Below, piece after piece: positions 44,361-52,773 of a stretch of 64,000 bases of DNA. Numbering within the stretch: the stretch's first letter is position 1; each line of letters opens with the position of its first letter. The notes under the pieces were generated by a model. The model saw nothing but the letters and a program-made list of their open reading frames with translations, did no database searches and was not told where the DNA came from. This DNA is from Pseudoalteromonas luteoviolacea DSM 6061 (lineage in GTDB: Bacteria > Pseudomonadota > Gammaproteobacteria > Enterobacterales > Alteromonadaceae). The translations under genes and the position numbers were made by a program. Where the stretch lies: contig NZ_AUYB01000098.1 in NCBI RefSeq assembly GCF_001625655.1, positions 124,001 to 188,000 of the forward strand, written 5' to 3'.

Positions 44361-44687
44361 ATGAAATTAAAAAAATTAGCGAAGTTAAAAGACGCCACCA
44401 TCCATGCGCCCATTCATTTTGAATATGGTGGTGTGGAATTTAAGTTCAATGCACACATTAAATTGGTGCCTGAAAACGACATTGAAACGCTCACCAACCC
44501 GCAAAGCACAACGGATAAAGCCATCGTTGAGCAACTCCTGATTGGGTGGGATGGCTTTATTGATGAAGGCAAAGACATCACCTTTTCAAAAGACGTGTTA
44601 GATGAAATGCTGTGTTTTGGCGGCATTACTGGGCGGTTGTCTGCCGAGTGTATTAATGCGCAGTATCGAGTACAGGAAAAAAACTAA
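44361..44687 (+). CDS. Tail assembly chaperone, short form (lambda G-like)
   Basis: The ATG at 44361 is the likely start; a GTG lies at 44352 overlapping the tube gene stop. The 108-residue product includes VEFKFNAHIKLVPENDIE and ends at TAA right after a slippery site. It should bind the tape measure during tail assembly, and a fraction of ribosomes should shift to give the longer form. Confidence 0.82.
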   Translation: MKLKKLAKLKDATIHAPIHFEYGGVEFKFNAHIKLVPENDIETLTNPQSTTDKAIVEQLLIGWDGFIDEGKDITFSKDVLDEMLCFGGITGRLSAECINAQYRVQEKN

Positions 44688-45049
44688 TCGACGTTGCTAG
44701 GTGGTTTTTGGGCGACCTAGCAACACATAGCAAACATTTAGACGATGATTTAGCCCATTTCGGTGCACCGGTTGAGGTTGAAAAAAGCAAAGCAGATTTA
44801 TACGTACTCCCACAAAACTGGGCAGCGGTTAAGGCGCTTTCAACTGCCAATACCCAATGGCAATACTGCAAAGACGGCATCGAGCTCGCCCTTGATTATG
44901 CCAGGGCTGAAATTGCTTGGCGCTATAGCGACATTGCCCTTACCCCCACTGATTTTGACAAGCTCCAATTCTTAGAGCGCACTGTAATAGGACTACTAAG
45001 GCGGCCCGATGAAAAACCAACTGAACCTAGCGCTTCGCTTAAAGTATGA
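44361..45049 (+). CDS. Tail assembly chaperone, frameshifted long form (lambda G-T-like)
   Basis: A -1 shift at 44678-44684 joins the short form to the open frame that ends at 45049, giving about 229 residues. The added part reads KLIDVARWFLGDLATHSKHL and continues to a C-terminus overlapping the tape measure start. The downstream frame alone has only a poor TTG start at 44708 inside the hairpin, so it is unlikely to be an independent gene. Confidence 0.85.
44678..44724 (+). promoter_or_regulatory. Programmed -1 frameshift signal
   Basis: The heptamer A-AAA-AAC (44678-44684) is in the correct phase. After an 8-nt spacer, GTTGCTAGGT (44693-44702) pairs perfectly with ACCTAGCAAC (44715-44724) around a 12-nt loop. 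This slippery-site plus hairpin arrangement is that of tail chaperone genes of long-tailed phages. Confidence 0.9.
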
Positions 45050-47951
45050 CGGCAAAGCCGTAACCATAGGCACCAACAAAAACGTCCAGGACTTAAACCG
45101 CCTGCCTCATGCAATTCAAAATCAGGTGGCTGCGAATCAGCGCTTAGGCGTAAGCCAAACAAAAGTGATGCAGCAACAAACCGCCATGGGTAGACAACTT
45201 GGCCTATTACAATCAGGGTATGAGTTATTGGGAGTGACCCTCGCAGGTGTTGCATCCATTGGCACTGCCGCCATGTTTATTCGCGATACAGGCGCAGCAC
45301 AGCAATTAGATACACGCCTGCAAGGGTTAACGGATTCTACGCGTGAATACCAACAAGTACAAAACTATCTATTTGAAACCGCAGACAGGCTCAATACGCA
45401 ATACACCACCCTCGCTGATTCCTACTCAAAAATCCTCAACTTGCAACAAGCCGGCATTGTGACCCAAACACAAGGTAAAGCAATTCTCGAAGGTATGGCC
45501 AATGCCGCCGCTAAAACAGGCGCAAGCAATGTGCAGCTGGAGCAATCTTTGTTTGGTATGACCCAAGGTATGACAGCAGGCGTGCTAAGAGCCGAAGAAC
45601 TCAACCAAGTCACGGAACCTTTACCCGGGCTTTTACAAAAGCTTGATAAAGCAGCGGGCGTGGCTGCAGGTGGTTTTAGGCAATTGGTCAACGATGGCCG
45701 TATTACCAGCCAAATGTTTAAACGCTATTTAATTAAAGCACTCAATGAGTATGCAGGCGCAGCTGAGGCGACTGAAGGCAAAATAAACGCCTCGTTTGCT
45801 GAAATGAGCAACGAGTATCAGCGTCTTATTCGTGAGTATGAAAAGCCAGTTAGCTTTGCAGTGGTTGAAGTGGCCAATGCTGTGACCGCTGGCATGCGAG
45901 AACTAAGAGAAAACAAAGAACTGGTTGAAGGGTTAACTACCTCGGCAACGGCTTTGGCTATTGTTATGGGTGGTAAATTGGCAGGGAACATAGCAAAAAC
46001 GACCACCATAATGGGGTCGAAAGTCATTGCGTCACACAAAGCAGCGCAAGCCAACCTACAGCTTGTGGCTGCCAATCAACAATTGGCTGCAACAGAGCAC
46101 GCGAAAGCAATACAAGAGCGCGACGCTGCAAGGCGGCAAGTACAACTTGCGAGTAATATGCACGTAAGAAAAATGGCCACGCAAAGCCTCGCAGCGGCAA
46201 ATACGCGTGCGACGGCAACACAAGCCGCATTAACAACCGCAACCAATGCTTATACGGCAGCGGCTGCGAGAGCCTCAATTGCCAGTAGAGCATTAGGCAG
46301 TGTATTGCGCCTCATGGGTGGCCCTGTTGGTTTGGCCGTGACCGCTGGTTTAGCCATTGCCTATTTTGCTACTCAAGGTGATAAAGCCAGTACCAGCTCA
46401 AAAAGACTTGAAACACACCTCTATGACTTAGGTGACGCCTTTAACTCAGTGAGTAATATCAGCGCTAAAGCACAAATTGCCTCGGCTTCAAAACAAACCA
46501 TCAACTACACAAACAACATTGAAAACGCATACAAACGCATTAAACAGCTGCGCCAGCAAATGAATAATGCGGGCAGTGACCGCGCTAAGTTCACCTATCA
46601 AAACCAAATTGCAGGCATTGAGCGTTACATCAACGAGCAAACAAAACTCCGCGCCGAATCTATGAAAACCGCAGCGCAAGCCGCAAACCTACAACAAAAC
46701 CTAAAGGCGCTGGACTGGAAGCAAATAGCAGATAACGCCAAACAAGCGACAAACGCTCTGCCCCAAAACATTCAGCAGCTGCAGCTTTCACTATTGGGTG
46801 AAGAAGCCAGGCTCAAAGCCAGCTATAAAAAACGCAAAGAAATGGTCATGCAAGCGCGCGAAAACGACTTGGGTAACAAAGCCAAATACGATGCCATTTT
46901 AAAGCAACTCGATACTAAACTGGATGCTGACCAACAAGCCCTAATCAAAAAGCGTGAAGCCGAAAAAACGCGCATCCAAAACCAAGCAGAAGAAAAACGC
47001 CGCAATGATTTACGCAAAGAACTAGAAGACCGCATCGCGCAAATCAAAGGCTTCAGTAACCGCGAAGCCCTCGCCGCTTATGATAGCCAAATACGCGTAG
47101 AAGAAGCCAAACAACAAGCGCGCATCGATGCCAAACGCAGGAGCATGCTTGGTCTTGCTGCAAATGATGAAGTCGGTGAAATCAAATACAACGCCGACAA
47201 TCAAATTCGAAACCTAGAACGCCAACAAGAACTAAACGCAGCCAGGGGTTTTTATAGTCAACGAGAAGCAGATGAATACGCCCATCAAGAACGGCTCATG
47301 CAGGCGCGCACCCATAATACCGGTGCGATGCAACAACACTTAATGCAGTTTGCAAACTGGGAGACAAAAAACGCGCGGGAGAAAACCTCAGCAGTAGTCG
47401 GCCTTGGTGCAGCAGGTTTTAAAGCCATGGCAGGACAAAGTAAAACCGCGTTTAAACTCTACAAAGCCTTTGCTATCACTCAAGCCCTAATCAAAACCTA
47501 TGAATCGGCAACTGGTTCATTTGCCGCATTGGCCCCTATTCCAATCGTCGGTCCCGCCCTTGGTGCTGCCGCTGCAGCTGCGGCCATTGCCATGGGTATG
47601 CAACAAGTTCGGATGATTAAATCACAACAACCCGCTGGTATCGCGCACGGCGGCCTAGACTACGTGCCAAACGAAAGCACCTACATCCTGCAACGCGGTG
47701 AACGTGTCCTTTCACCTAAACAAAACGTCGAAATCAGCCATATGGCAAGACACTACAATGCAGGTAACCGCCAAACCGCTGGCCAAAATGTAGTGTTTAA
47801 TATTACCAATCAGATCACAGTAGAAGGTGCGGCAAATGCCGAGCAAGGCAATGTGATTGGTGCAAACATTGCTCGGCAGATTGAAGCTGTTGTTGTTGAG
47901 AGTGTGAACTCTCGTGGGGCTGTGTTTAGGGCGATTAGGAGTGTTGGTTAG
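45009..47951 (+). CDS. Tape measure protein
   Basis: The 980-residue protein has the tape-measure N-terminal domain (TRLQGLTDSTREYQQVQNYL, then YSKILNLQQAGIV). It continues through hydrophobic stretches near residues 305 and 440, a very long coiled-coil part, and glycine/alanine-rich helices near the C-terminus (GPALGAAAAAAAIAMGMQQ). It sets tail length and is ejected during infection. Its start overlaps the long chaperone form by 41 bp. It ends the first rightward late operon, since cargo follows on the other strand. Confidence 0.93.
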   Translation: MKNQLNLALRLKYDGKAVTIGTNKNVQDLNRLPHAIQNQVAANQRLGVSQTKVMQQQTAMGRQLGLLQSGYELLGVTLAGVASIGTAAMFIRDTGAAQQLDTRLQGLTDSTREYQQVQNYLFETADRLNTQYTTLADSYSKILNLQQAGIVTQTQGKAILEGMANAAAKTGASNVQLEQSLFGMTQGMTAGVLRAEELNQVTEPLPGLLQKLDKAAGVAAGGFRQLVNDGRITSQMFKRYLIKALNEYAGAAEATEGKINASFAEMSNEYQRLIREYEKPVSFAVVEVANAVTAGMRELRENKELVEGLTTSATALAIVMGGKLAGNIAKTTTIMGSKVIASHKAAQANLQLVAANQQLAATEHAKAIQERDAARRQVQLASNMHVRKMATQSLAAANTRATATQAALTTATNAYTAAAARASIASRALGSVLRLMGGPVGLAVTAGLAIAYFATQGDKASTSSKRLETHLYDLGDAFNSVSNISAKAQIASASKQTINYTNNIENAYKRIKQLRQQMNNAGSDRAKFTYQNQIAGIERYINEQTKLRAESMKTAAQAANLQQNLKALDWKQIADNAKQATNALPQNIQQLQLSLLGEEARLKASYKKRKEMVMQARENDLGNKAKYDAILKQLDTKLDADQQALIKKREAEKTRIQNQAEEKRRNDLRKELEDRIAQIKGFSNREALAAYDSQIRVEEAKQQARIDAKRRSMLGLAANDEVGEIKYNADNQIRNLERQQELNAARGFYSQREADEYAHQERLMQARTHNTGAMQQHLMQFANWETKNAREKTSAVVGLGAAGFKAMAGQSKTAFKLYKAFAITQALIKTYESATGSFAALAPIPIVGPALGAAAAAAAIAMGMQQVRMIKSQQPAGIAHGGLDYVPNESTYILQRGERVLSPKQNVEISHMARHYNAGNRQTAGQNVVFNITNQITVEGAANAEQGNVIGANIARQIEAVVVESVNSRGAVFRAIRSVG

Positions 47952-47972
47952 CTAACACATTCTCTTCCGTTT

Positions 47973-48506
47973 TTACAAAAGCCAAGAATTGGCAAATTTT
48001 TGGATTTCATCGTTGATTCTGTCAATTTTATCAGTTTCTTGTAAAAACAGTTTATCTCCGCCATTTTCTAAAAAGTGACTAGCTGTGTCATACCCAAATA
48101 CCACTTGGCTGTACATTTTAACCAAAGATCTCTGTGCTTGTTCTAGTGTCGTCCTGTCCTCTTTAGCGACTTCATCATTGAAATGCTGAACATGGTTATA
48201 AATAGTTATTATTGACTTCCTTTCATTCTCAGACAGGTATGGCGCAACTTCTGGGTAACACTTTTCAAAGATATGAGTGCTTATCTTTCCAGGAACCGAA
48301 AAGCCAATGTGAAATCTAGTTAATTCCGAAGCAACTTGTTTTATCCTTTCAGCTTTTTCACTAAAGTCTGATTGGATACTTTTAATTTCCGACTTCAAAG
48401 CTTTTTTTTGCCTACTTATTTGCCATTTGTATTTTATAAAGTCAGTCGTTTGACCAATGACAAATCCGGTAAACAATGTCGTTATTGCGATTTCAAATTT
48501 AGTCAT
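47973..48506 (-). CDS. Cargo protein with N-terminal membrane anchor
   Basis: The 177-residue protein starts with one membrane helix (ITTLFTGFVIGQTTDF). A basic helix and a long helical cytoplasmic part follow, including EIKSIQSDFSEKAERIKQV. No domain was recognised. It lies in the minus-strand cargo island inside the tail region, 34 bp after another small membrane protein gene. Confidence 0.65.
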   Translation of the reverse strand: MTKFEIAITTLFTGFVIGQTTDFIKYKWQISRQKKALKSEIKSIQSDFSEKAERIKQVASELTRFHIGFSVPGKISTHIFEKCYPEVAPYLSENERKSIITIYNHVQHFNDEVAKEDRTTLEQAQRSLVKMYSQVVFGYDTASHFLENGGDKLFLQETDKIDRINDEIQKFANSWLL

Positions 48507-48539
48507 TTGAGCCCCTTATTAATAGTTTCGATGGGATTA

Positions 48540-48875
48540 TTAGCAACCGGTTGGATTGCCAAGAGAACACAACGTATTATCTGGTCCAGTACCAAAAACT
48601 GAATTGATAATAAAGCCAATAACAATTGCACCTATCGTCACACAGAGTGAGAATTTTAAGGCTGAAATAAACAACTTAGCGCCAACGTTCCTATATTCAA
48701 TGCAAATAATCGACAAGAAAGAACAGCAAAACGTAATTGGCACTCCTAGTTTTGGCTCCCAAACAGTAAGCATTGTTACGAAAAATATGAATATTATTTT
48801 CCAGTATACAGCTAAAAATAGGAGTGTCATCAACCCCACCAAAGAGAATAAAACTCCAAATATCAAATCCACCAA
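48540..48875 (-). CDS. Small multi-helix membrane protein (cargo)
   Basis: A 111-residue frame encodes about four hydrophobic helices (LIFGVLFSLVGLMTLLFLAVYW is the first region). An opposite-strand frame of equal length overlaps it, but it encodes a polar sequence without a domain. The leftward one agrees with its neighbours' direction and has membrane-protein composition, so it is preferred. Confidence 0.5.
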   Translation of the reverse strand: MVDLIFGVLFSLVGLMTLLFLAVYWKIIFIFFVTMLTVWEPKLGVPITFCCSFLSIICIEYRNVGAKLFISALKFSLCVTIGAIVIGFIINSVFGTGPDNTLCSLGNPTGC

Positions 48876-48953
48876 AGTCCCCCTTAACGACTAAGGCTTA
48901 AACTATTTTTAATAACTCACATAACAAGGCGATCGCACATATATGGGGCGCTC

Positions 48954-49493
48954 TCACTTTTCTGGGATCATTATTAAGGCTGCTATAAGCTCGTCCCTTG
49001 CCGCTTGACCAAATAAGTGTGTACTGGCAATAAGTTTGTTTATTGCGGGCCCATTCTCTTTAAGGTTTTTCTGAATACGCTCTTTAGCAGCCCAGGCATT
49101 TCTTGATCTTTCAAATACTTCTTCCCACCAATCATGACCATGTTTCTTTTTTACAAGTATTTTTATGGTGTTTCTTCTTCGGTGGTCACTATTTGAAGCA
49201 AGTATGCTAGCCCAAATCATCTTTTTTTGGAGGTCGTTGGGAATGAAATTTTGAATAACTAAACTTTTTATAACATTCGGGTGAACATATAATTCATTCG
49301 ATGCTACCAGTCTCTTTATCCACAATGGCTCGGCTAGTTTGAATACATCTTTTCGCAACCCCCGATACGTACGAGGAATGTGCCTTATCCATAATTCTGG
49401 TTCATTTATTTTAGAGAGACTAATAGCTAATTCATTAATATCCATATTTAACCTGTATGTCGTAATCCAACACTGACTATATAATTTAGACAT
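48954..49493 (-). CDS. Helical cargo protein downstream of the CSD-ATPase gene
   Basis: The frame encodes 179 residues from 49493, or 163 from the in-frame ATG at 49445 (MDINELAISL). It is helical, with repeated hydrophobic helices of the kind seen in HEAT-like proteins (HPNVIKSLVIQNFIPNDLQ). No catalytic motif was recognised. It starts 34 bp after the ATPase gene and is probably co-transcribed. Confidence 0.65.
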   Translation of the reverse strand: MSKLYSQCWITTYRLNMDINELAISLSKINEPELWIRHIPRTYRGLRKDVFKLAEPLWIKRLVASNELYVHPNVIKSLVIQNFIPNDLQKKMIWASILASNSDHRRRNTIKILVKKKHGHDWWEEVFERSRNAWAAKERIQKNLKENGPAINKLIASTHLFGQAARDELIAALIMIPEK

Positions 49494-49527
49494 CCTATTT
49501 TATTAGAATCTTGAGAGTTGATAAAAA

Positions 49528-50959
49528 TTACCGAAAACCAGAGTCCCACCTGACGAAGTATTTAAAAAATGGGTCTACGAAAGCATAAGCTTCATTATAG
49601 GTCGTCTCAATTACCCTTTTCTCTTTTAAAGATGCTATAACTTCTACAATAATAGTTTCCGTCAAGCTGGTCCTACTCAATACGAAACCAATATTGAAGG
49701 TTGTTTTGTGTGCCTTAGCAGCTTCTCTCAAAACTACGGCCTCATTGATCGACATTTCATTTAGTAGGCGCCGAAATTCTTGACCCCGAATATTTTCAAT
49801 TATAAATTGTCTGGCTTTATCAACATCATCTACATCAATAACATCATTATCATCAACTCTAAAAGAGTGATATCCCAACAGTTGAACAGGTTGAGGGAAG
49901 TTGCGAGATGTATCTGCAATAGCTGATATAGCATTTTTGTTTATTTCTGCTTCAGTATTGTCAAGTGTTATATTAAGTAATTCGGTAATATCGTCGTGAT
50001 TCATTGGTTCTAGCGGGCATGCTTCAAAAAAGTCTCATCGACGATTTGTGCTCACTAATTAGCCTTGTCGCAATACCAACTACTCCAGCAACTAAAAAGC
50101 ACACGTCACAAATTCCATCTTGACGTAGCTTTTCAATTGTTGCTTTTAAGAATGGAGCAATTTGCACCCTATCTTCGAGTACATCAACTTCATCGATTAA
50201 CATGCAAAGTCCATTGAAGCAATTTTGAAGAGCTTCATTTCTTATTGTTTTTAAATCTGAAGCAAACTGTGATGATAGATCACTATAAGTCAAAGGTTCT
50301 TTTGCCGTTTGTCGCTTATATTTTAGAAACTTTAAACTCAATTGCCATTCGCTAGTCTTGCTCTTAACTGCTTCATCTTTACCAAGAGAGCTAACCAACC
50401 CATTTACAAGAGAGGATGCTATCTCTTCTATTTCATTACTACTTAAACACCGATGGTCTGATGTTAAATACTTAAATTTAAATCCATCTGTTTCTATATT
50501 AAGTTTATTAAGTAGCAAGGGGTTTCCTTTGAGTACATTTAGAAGCTGGATTGATAACGAACTTTTGCCAACTCCTCTATGACCGCTAACCAACACATTT
50601 TTTCCGTTATATAGTGAATCAACAGCATTCGCCACAGATTCACTTCTTCCAGCGAACTTGTGAGGATCGTAAACAGGATCTTGAGGCGTAAATGGATTTT
50701 TCTTTAACCTACGAGATTGTTTCTCCGTTGAGAAGTTTATAAATTCATGTGGTTTAATTCTTAGAGCCAAAAGTCCTCTATCATTTGAGCTACTTTTAAA
50801 TTCTACATTTTGACCCTGTTTTAGTGTGGAACGATAGCCATTGGGGACTTCTGACTTGTGGAAAAAATAATCATGGCCATCATCGCCACAAATGAATCCA
50901 TAGCCTTTATCTTGTTTGTATTTTACGACTTTTCCCTTCACACAGATATCTCCTGACAA
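49528..50959 (-). pseudogene. Cold-shock-domain / P-loop ATPase fusion, interrupted by a one-base frameshift
   Basis: The frame from 50959 encodes a cold shock domain at about residues 4-66, with RNP1-like KGYGFI and RNP2-like YFFH. An ATPase follows, with Walker A GHRGVGKSS and Walker B CMLIDEVDV, as in ORC/Cdc6-like AAA proteins. It stops at TGA (50024-50026) after SSMRLF. Skipping one T in the six-T run (50026-50031) lets it continue as EACPLEPMNHDDITELL and on to 49528. The second piece (158 residues from its own ATG at 50004) holds the lid and a winged-helix-like end. The intact protein would have about 476 residues. The shift may be a mutation, a sequencing error, phase variation, or a +1 programmed site (TTT-TGA). 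Confidence 0.75.
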
Positions 50960-51067
50960 TGGTAGATTAGCTACTAAGTGCCTATAAGTCCGTTAAGTTG
51001 ATTGAGTAAGTTCTAAATTAGTAGAGAAATTATTTATTAACAAGGTATTTGCTAAACTTACTGTGTT

Positions 51068-51104
51068 GTAAAACATTTTCCACCTAAATTACCGCTCCTA
51101 ATTT
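51068..51104 (+). promoter_or_regulatory. Late promoter P3 for the tail-tip operon
   Basis: GTAAAACATTTTCC (51068-51081), a dyad with one mismatch, is followed after exactly 17 bp by TAATTT (51099-51104). The sequence in between (ACCTAAATT...) is nearly that of P1. It restores transcription of the tail-tip genes, which are cut off from the tape measure gene by the minus-strand cargo. Confidence 0.75.
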
Positions 51105-51144
51105 TTTAAACTCGCTCACACAGTAAAGCAAAGAGCGATAAAAA

Positions 51145-51750
51145 ATGGAGCATATTCCCCTACCTAAGCCCCCAAAACGTTGTGTTTTTCGGCTGATTCC
51201 CAATAGTCACTTGCATGTGAGTAAAACCAATAATGCGACAGAGGTGTACGACCTCGAAGGTGCCTATTGGGAGTTTGAGATTGAGCTTGCCAATGTATCT
51301 GAGTCTGATGCCTTGGCTCTAGATGCGTTCTTGGCCAAGTGTCGTGGTTCGGTTGGCAAGTTCTTGTGTTATGACTATCGGTTTCTACAGGATGAGTTAG
51401 ACAGTTTTGCCCGTGTGGTTGAGCCTTATCAAGATGGCAATGTGTTGAACGTGTCTGGTTTGCCTGTGAACGGTGTGTATGCCAAAGCCGGTAATCGTAT
51501 TCAGATTGGTGTGGGTGAAAACGCGGAGCTTAAAGTGCTGACGGCAGATGCTGTCGTGGATAGTCATGGCGCGTGCACGCTTGAGTTTGAATCGCCTATG
51601 CGTCAAATCCCAGCCAGTAATACTCCTGTGTATTTTAAGCGCCCTGCTGGCGTGTTTCGCTTATTGGATAACAAGCAAGGATTGGCAGAAGCCCAGGTTA
51701 AAAACGGCTTTGTGACGGCTTGGAAAATCAAAGGTCGGGAGGCGTTTTAA
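51145..51750 (+). CDS. Minor tail / distal tail protein
   Basis: The 201-residue protein sits between tape measure and tail-tip genes and has a beta-rich sequence (GAYWEFEIELANVSESDA near the start). Its position fits a distal tail component of siphovirus-type Mu relatives. The family was not firmly recognised. Its stop overlaps the next start (TAATG). Confidence 0.65.
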   Translation: MEHIPLPKPPKRCVFRLIPNSHLHVSKTNNATEVYDLEGAYWEFEIELANVSESDALALDAFLAKCRGSVGKFLCYDYRFLQDELDSFARVVEPYQDGNVLNVSGLPVNGVYAKAGNRIQIGVGENAELKVLTADAVVDSHGACTLEFESPMRQIPASNTPVYFKRPAGVFRLLDNKQGLAEAQVKNGFVTAWKIKGREAF

Positions 51751-52337
51751 TGGAAGCGTTAAATCGAGCTTTGGTGGCCGAGCTTGCCCAGTGTCGCCCC
51801 CGTTACTTTGTGCGCTTGGCATTTAAAAGTGGCGATGTGTTATTGCATACCGGTGTTGGTGAGCGGCGCTTTTTGGGTCGCACTTGGTTTGGCCTGGGCA
51901 TGCTTGGGCGCATTGGGGAGATTCCTGCCAATGATAAAAACGATGCGGCCCGTATTCGTTTGTCTTTGCACACCCAAAGTGACGCGATTCTGGGCGAAGT
52001 GGCCGAAAACGATCCCATTGGTGCGGGTGTTGAAATCTATTTGGTCACGGTCGATAAGCACTATCGAGTCAATCAATCCCAGCTCTTAGAAAGTGGCTAT
52101 ATCGTGGCCTGTGATGTAGAGCGTGGCCAAGTGAGTAAAGTGATGTTATCTGTGGCGGGCGAGTCTGAGCGCTGGAAGCAATCTCGGGTTCATCAGCGTT
52201 GGAATCACGCCACACAAACCGCCCTATATCCTGACGATAAGTTCTTTAGCGAACACAGTGAGGCAACCAGTACGGTATTACCCGATACCCAACCTGGTTC
52301 CCCAGTGGGAGGCCGTGATGGTGTCCACTTGCCCTAA
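51750..52337 (+). CDS. Tail protein (DUF2163-like)
   Basis: The ATG at 51750 overlapping the preceding stop is the start. The 195-residue protein resembles the DUF2163-type tail hub proteins that precede the NlpC/P60-like gene in many siphophages: VRLAFKSGDVLLHTGVGERRF early and RWNHATQTALYPDDKFF near the end. It is probably part of the tail-tip hub. Confidence 0.7.
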   Translation: MEALNRALVAELAQCRPRYFVRLAFKSGDVLLHTGVGERRFLGRTWFGLGMLGRIGEIPANDKNDAARIRLSLHTQSDAILGEVAENDPIGAGVEIYLVTVDKHYRVNQSQLLESGYIVACDVERGQVSKVMLSVAGESERWKQSRVHQRWNHATQTALYPDDKFFSEHSEATSTVLPDTQPGSPVGGRDGVHLP

Positions 52338-52773
52338 ATCTCGTACACAGAGTGCTCGCCCCCTTGCCTTGCAGCGTTACTTGGATGCATGCGAAGACAA
52401 AGTATTTAATTGGGGTACATTTGATTGCTGCTTGTTTGTGGCCGATTGGTTGAATGTGGTTAATGGCGTCGATGTGGCCGCAGATTTTCGTGGGCGGTAT
52501 AAAACCGCGATTGGCGCAAAGCGTCGGTTAACACGCTTAGGCTTTTCTGATATTCAAAGTGTGTTTAAACACCATTTAAAGCCCATTGAAATAGCCTATG
52601 CCCAGCGTGGTGACATTGCCTTGGTTGAATTTGAAGGTGAGTTGGTTGGCGGCATTGTGTGTATGAACATCGTGTACTGCGTTACCAACATTGGCTTAAG
52701 CGTGCTGGAAATGAGCGCGGTCAGTTCTTGTTATTCTCAGGTGTTACCTGATTTGGGCGGTGCGCATGGGTAA
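52318..52773 (+). CDS. Tail-tip assembly protein (NlpC/P60-like or DUF6950-like)
   Basis: The ATG at 52318 overlaps the previous gene and is preferred to the GTG at 52258. The 151-residue protein has FNWGTFDCCLFVADWLN with the cysteine in the position of NlpC/P60 peptidases, and a later QRGDIALVEFEG. A typical catalytic histidine is not obvious, so it may be structural. Such proteins act at the tail tip, lambda K-like. Confidence 0.72.
   Translation: MVSTCPKSRTQSARPLALQRYLDACEDKVFNWGTFDCCLFVADWLNVVNGVDVAADFRGRYKTAIGAKRRLTRLGFSDIQSVFKHHLKPIEIAYAQRGDIALVEFEGELVGGIVCMNIVYCVTNIGLSVLEMSAVSSCYSQVLPDLGGAHG

Noticed and set aside
44708..45049. Independent gene with a TTG start after the short tail chaperone
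   Set aside because: The TTG lies within the loop of the frameshift hairpin and lacks a ribosome site; the -1 frameshift explains this frame better.
48556..48894. Plus-strand frame of 112 codons in the cargo island
   Set aside because: It overlaps a leftward membrane-protein frame almost completely, has no recognisable motif and opposes the direction of its neighbours.
49528..50004. Separate 158-residue gene with its own ATG
   Set aside because: The seven residues upstream of the ATG in the same frame continue the ATPase sequence of the preceding frame without a gap, so it is the C-terminal part of the frameshifted gene.
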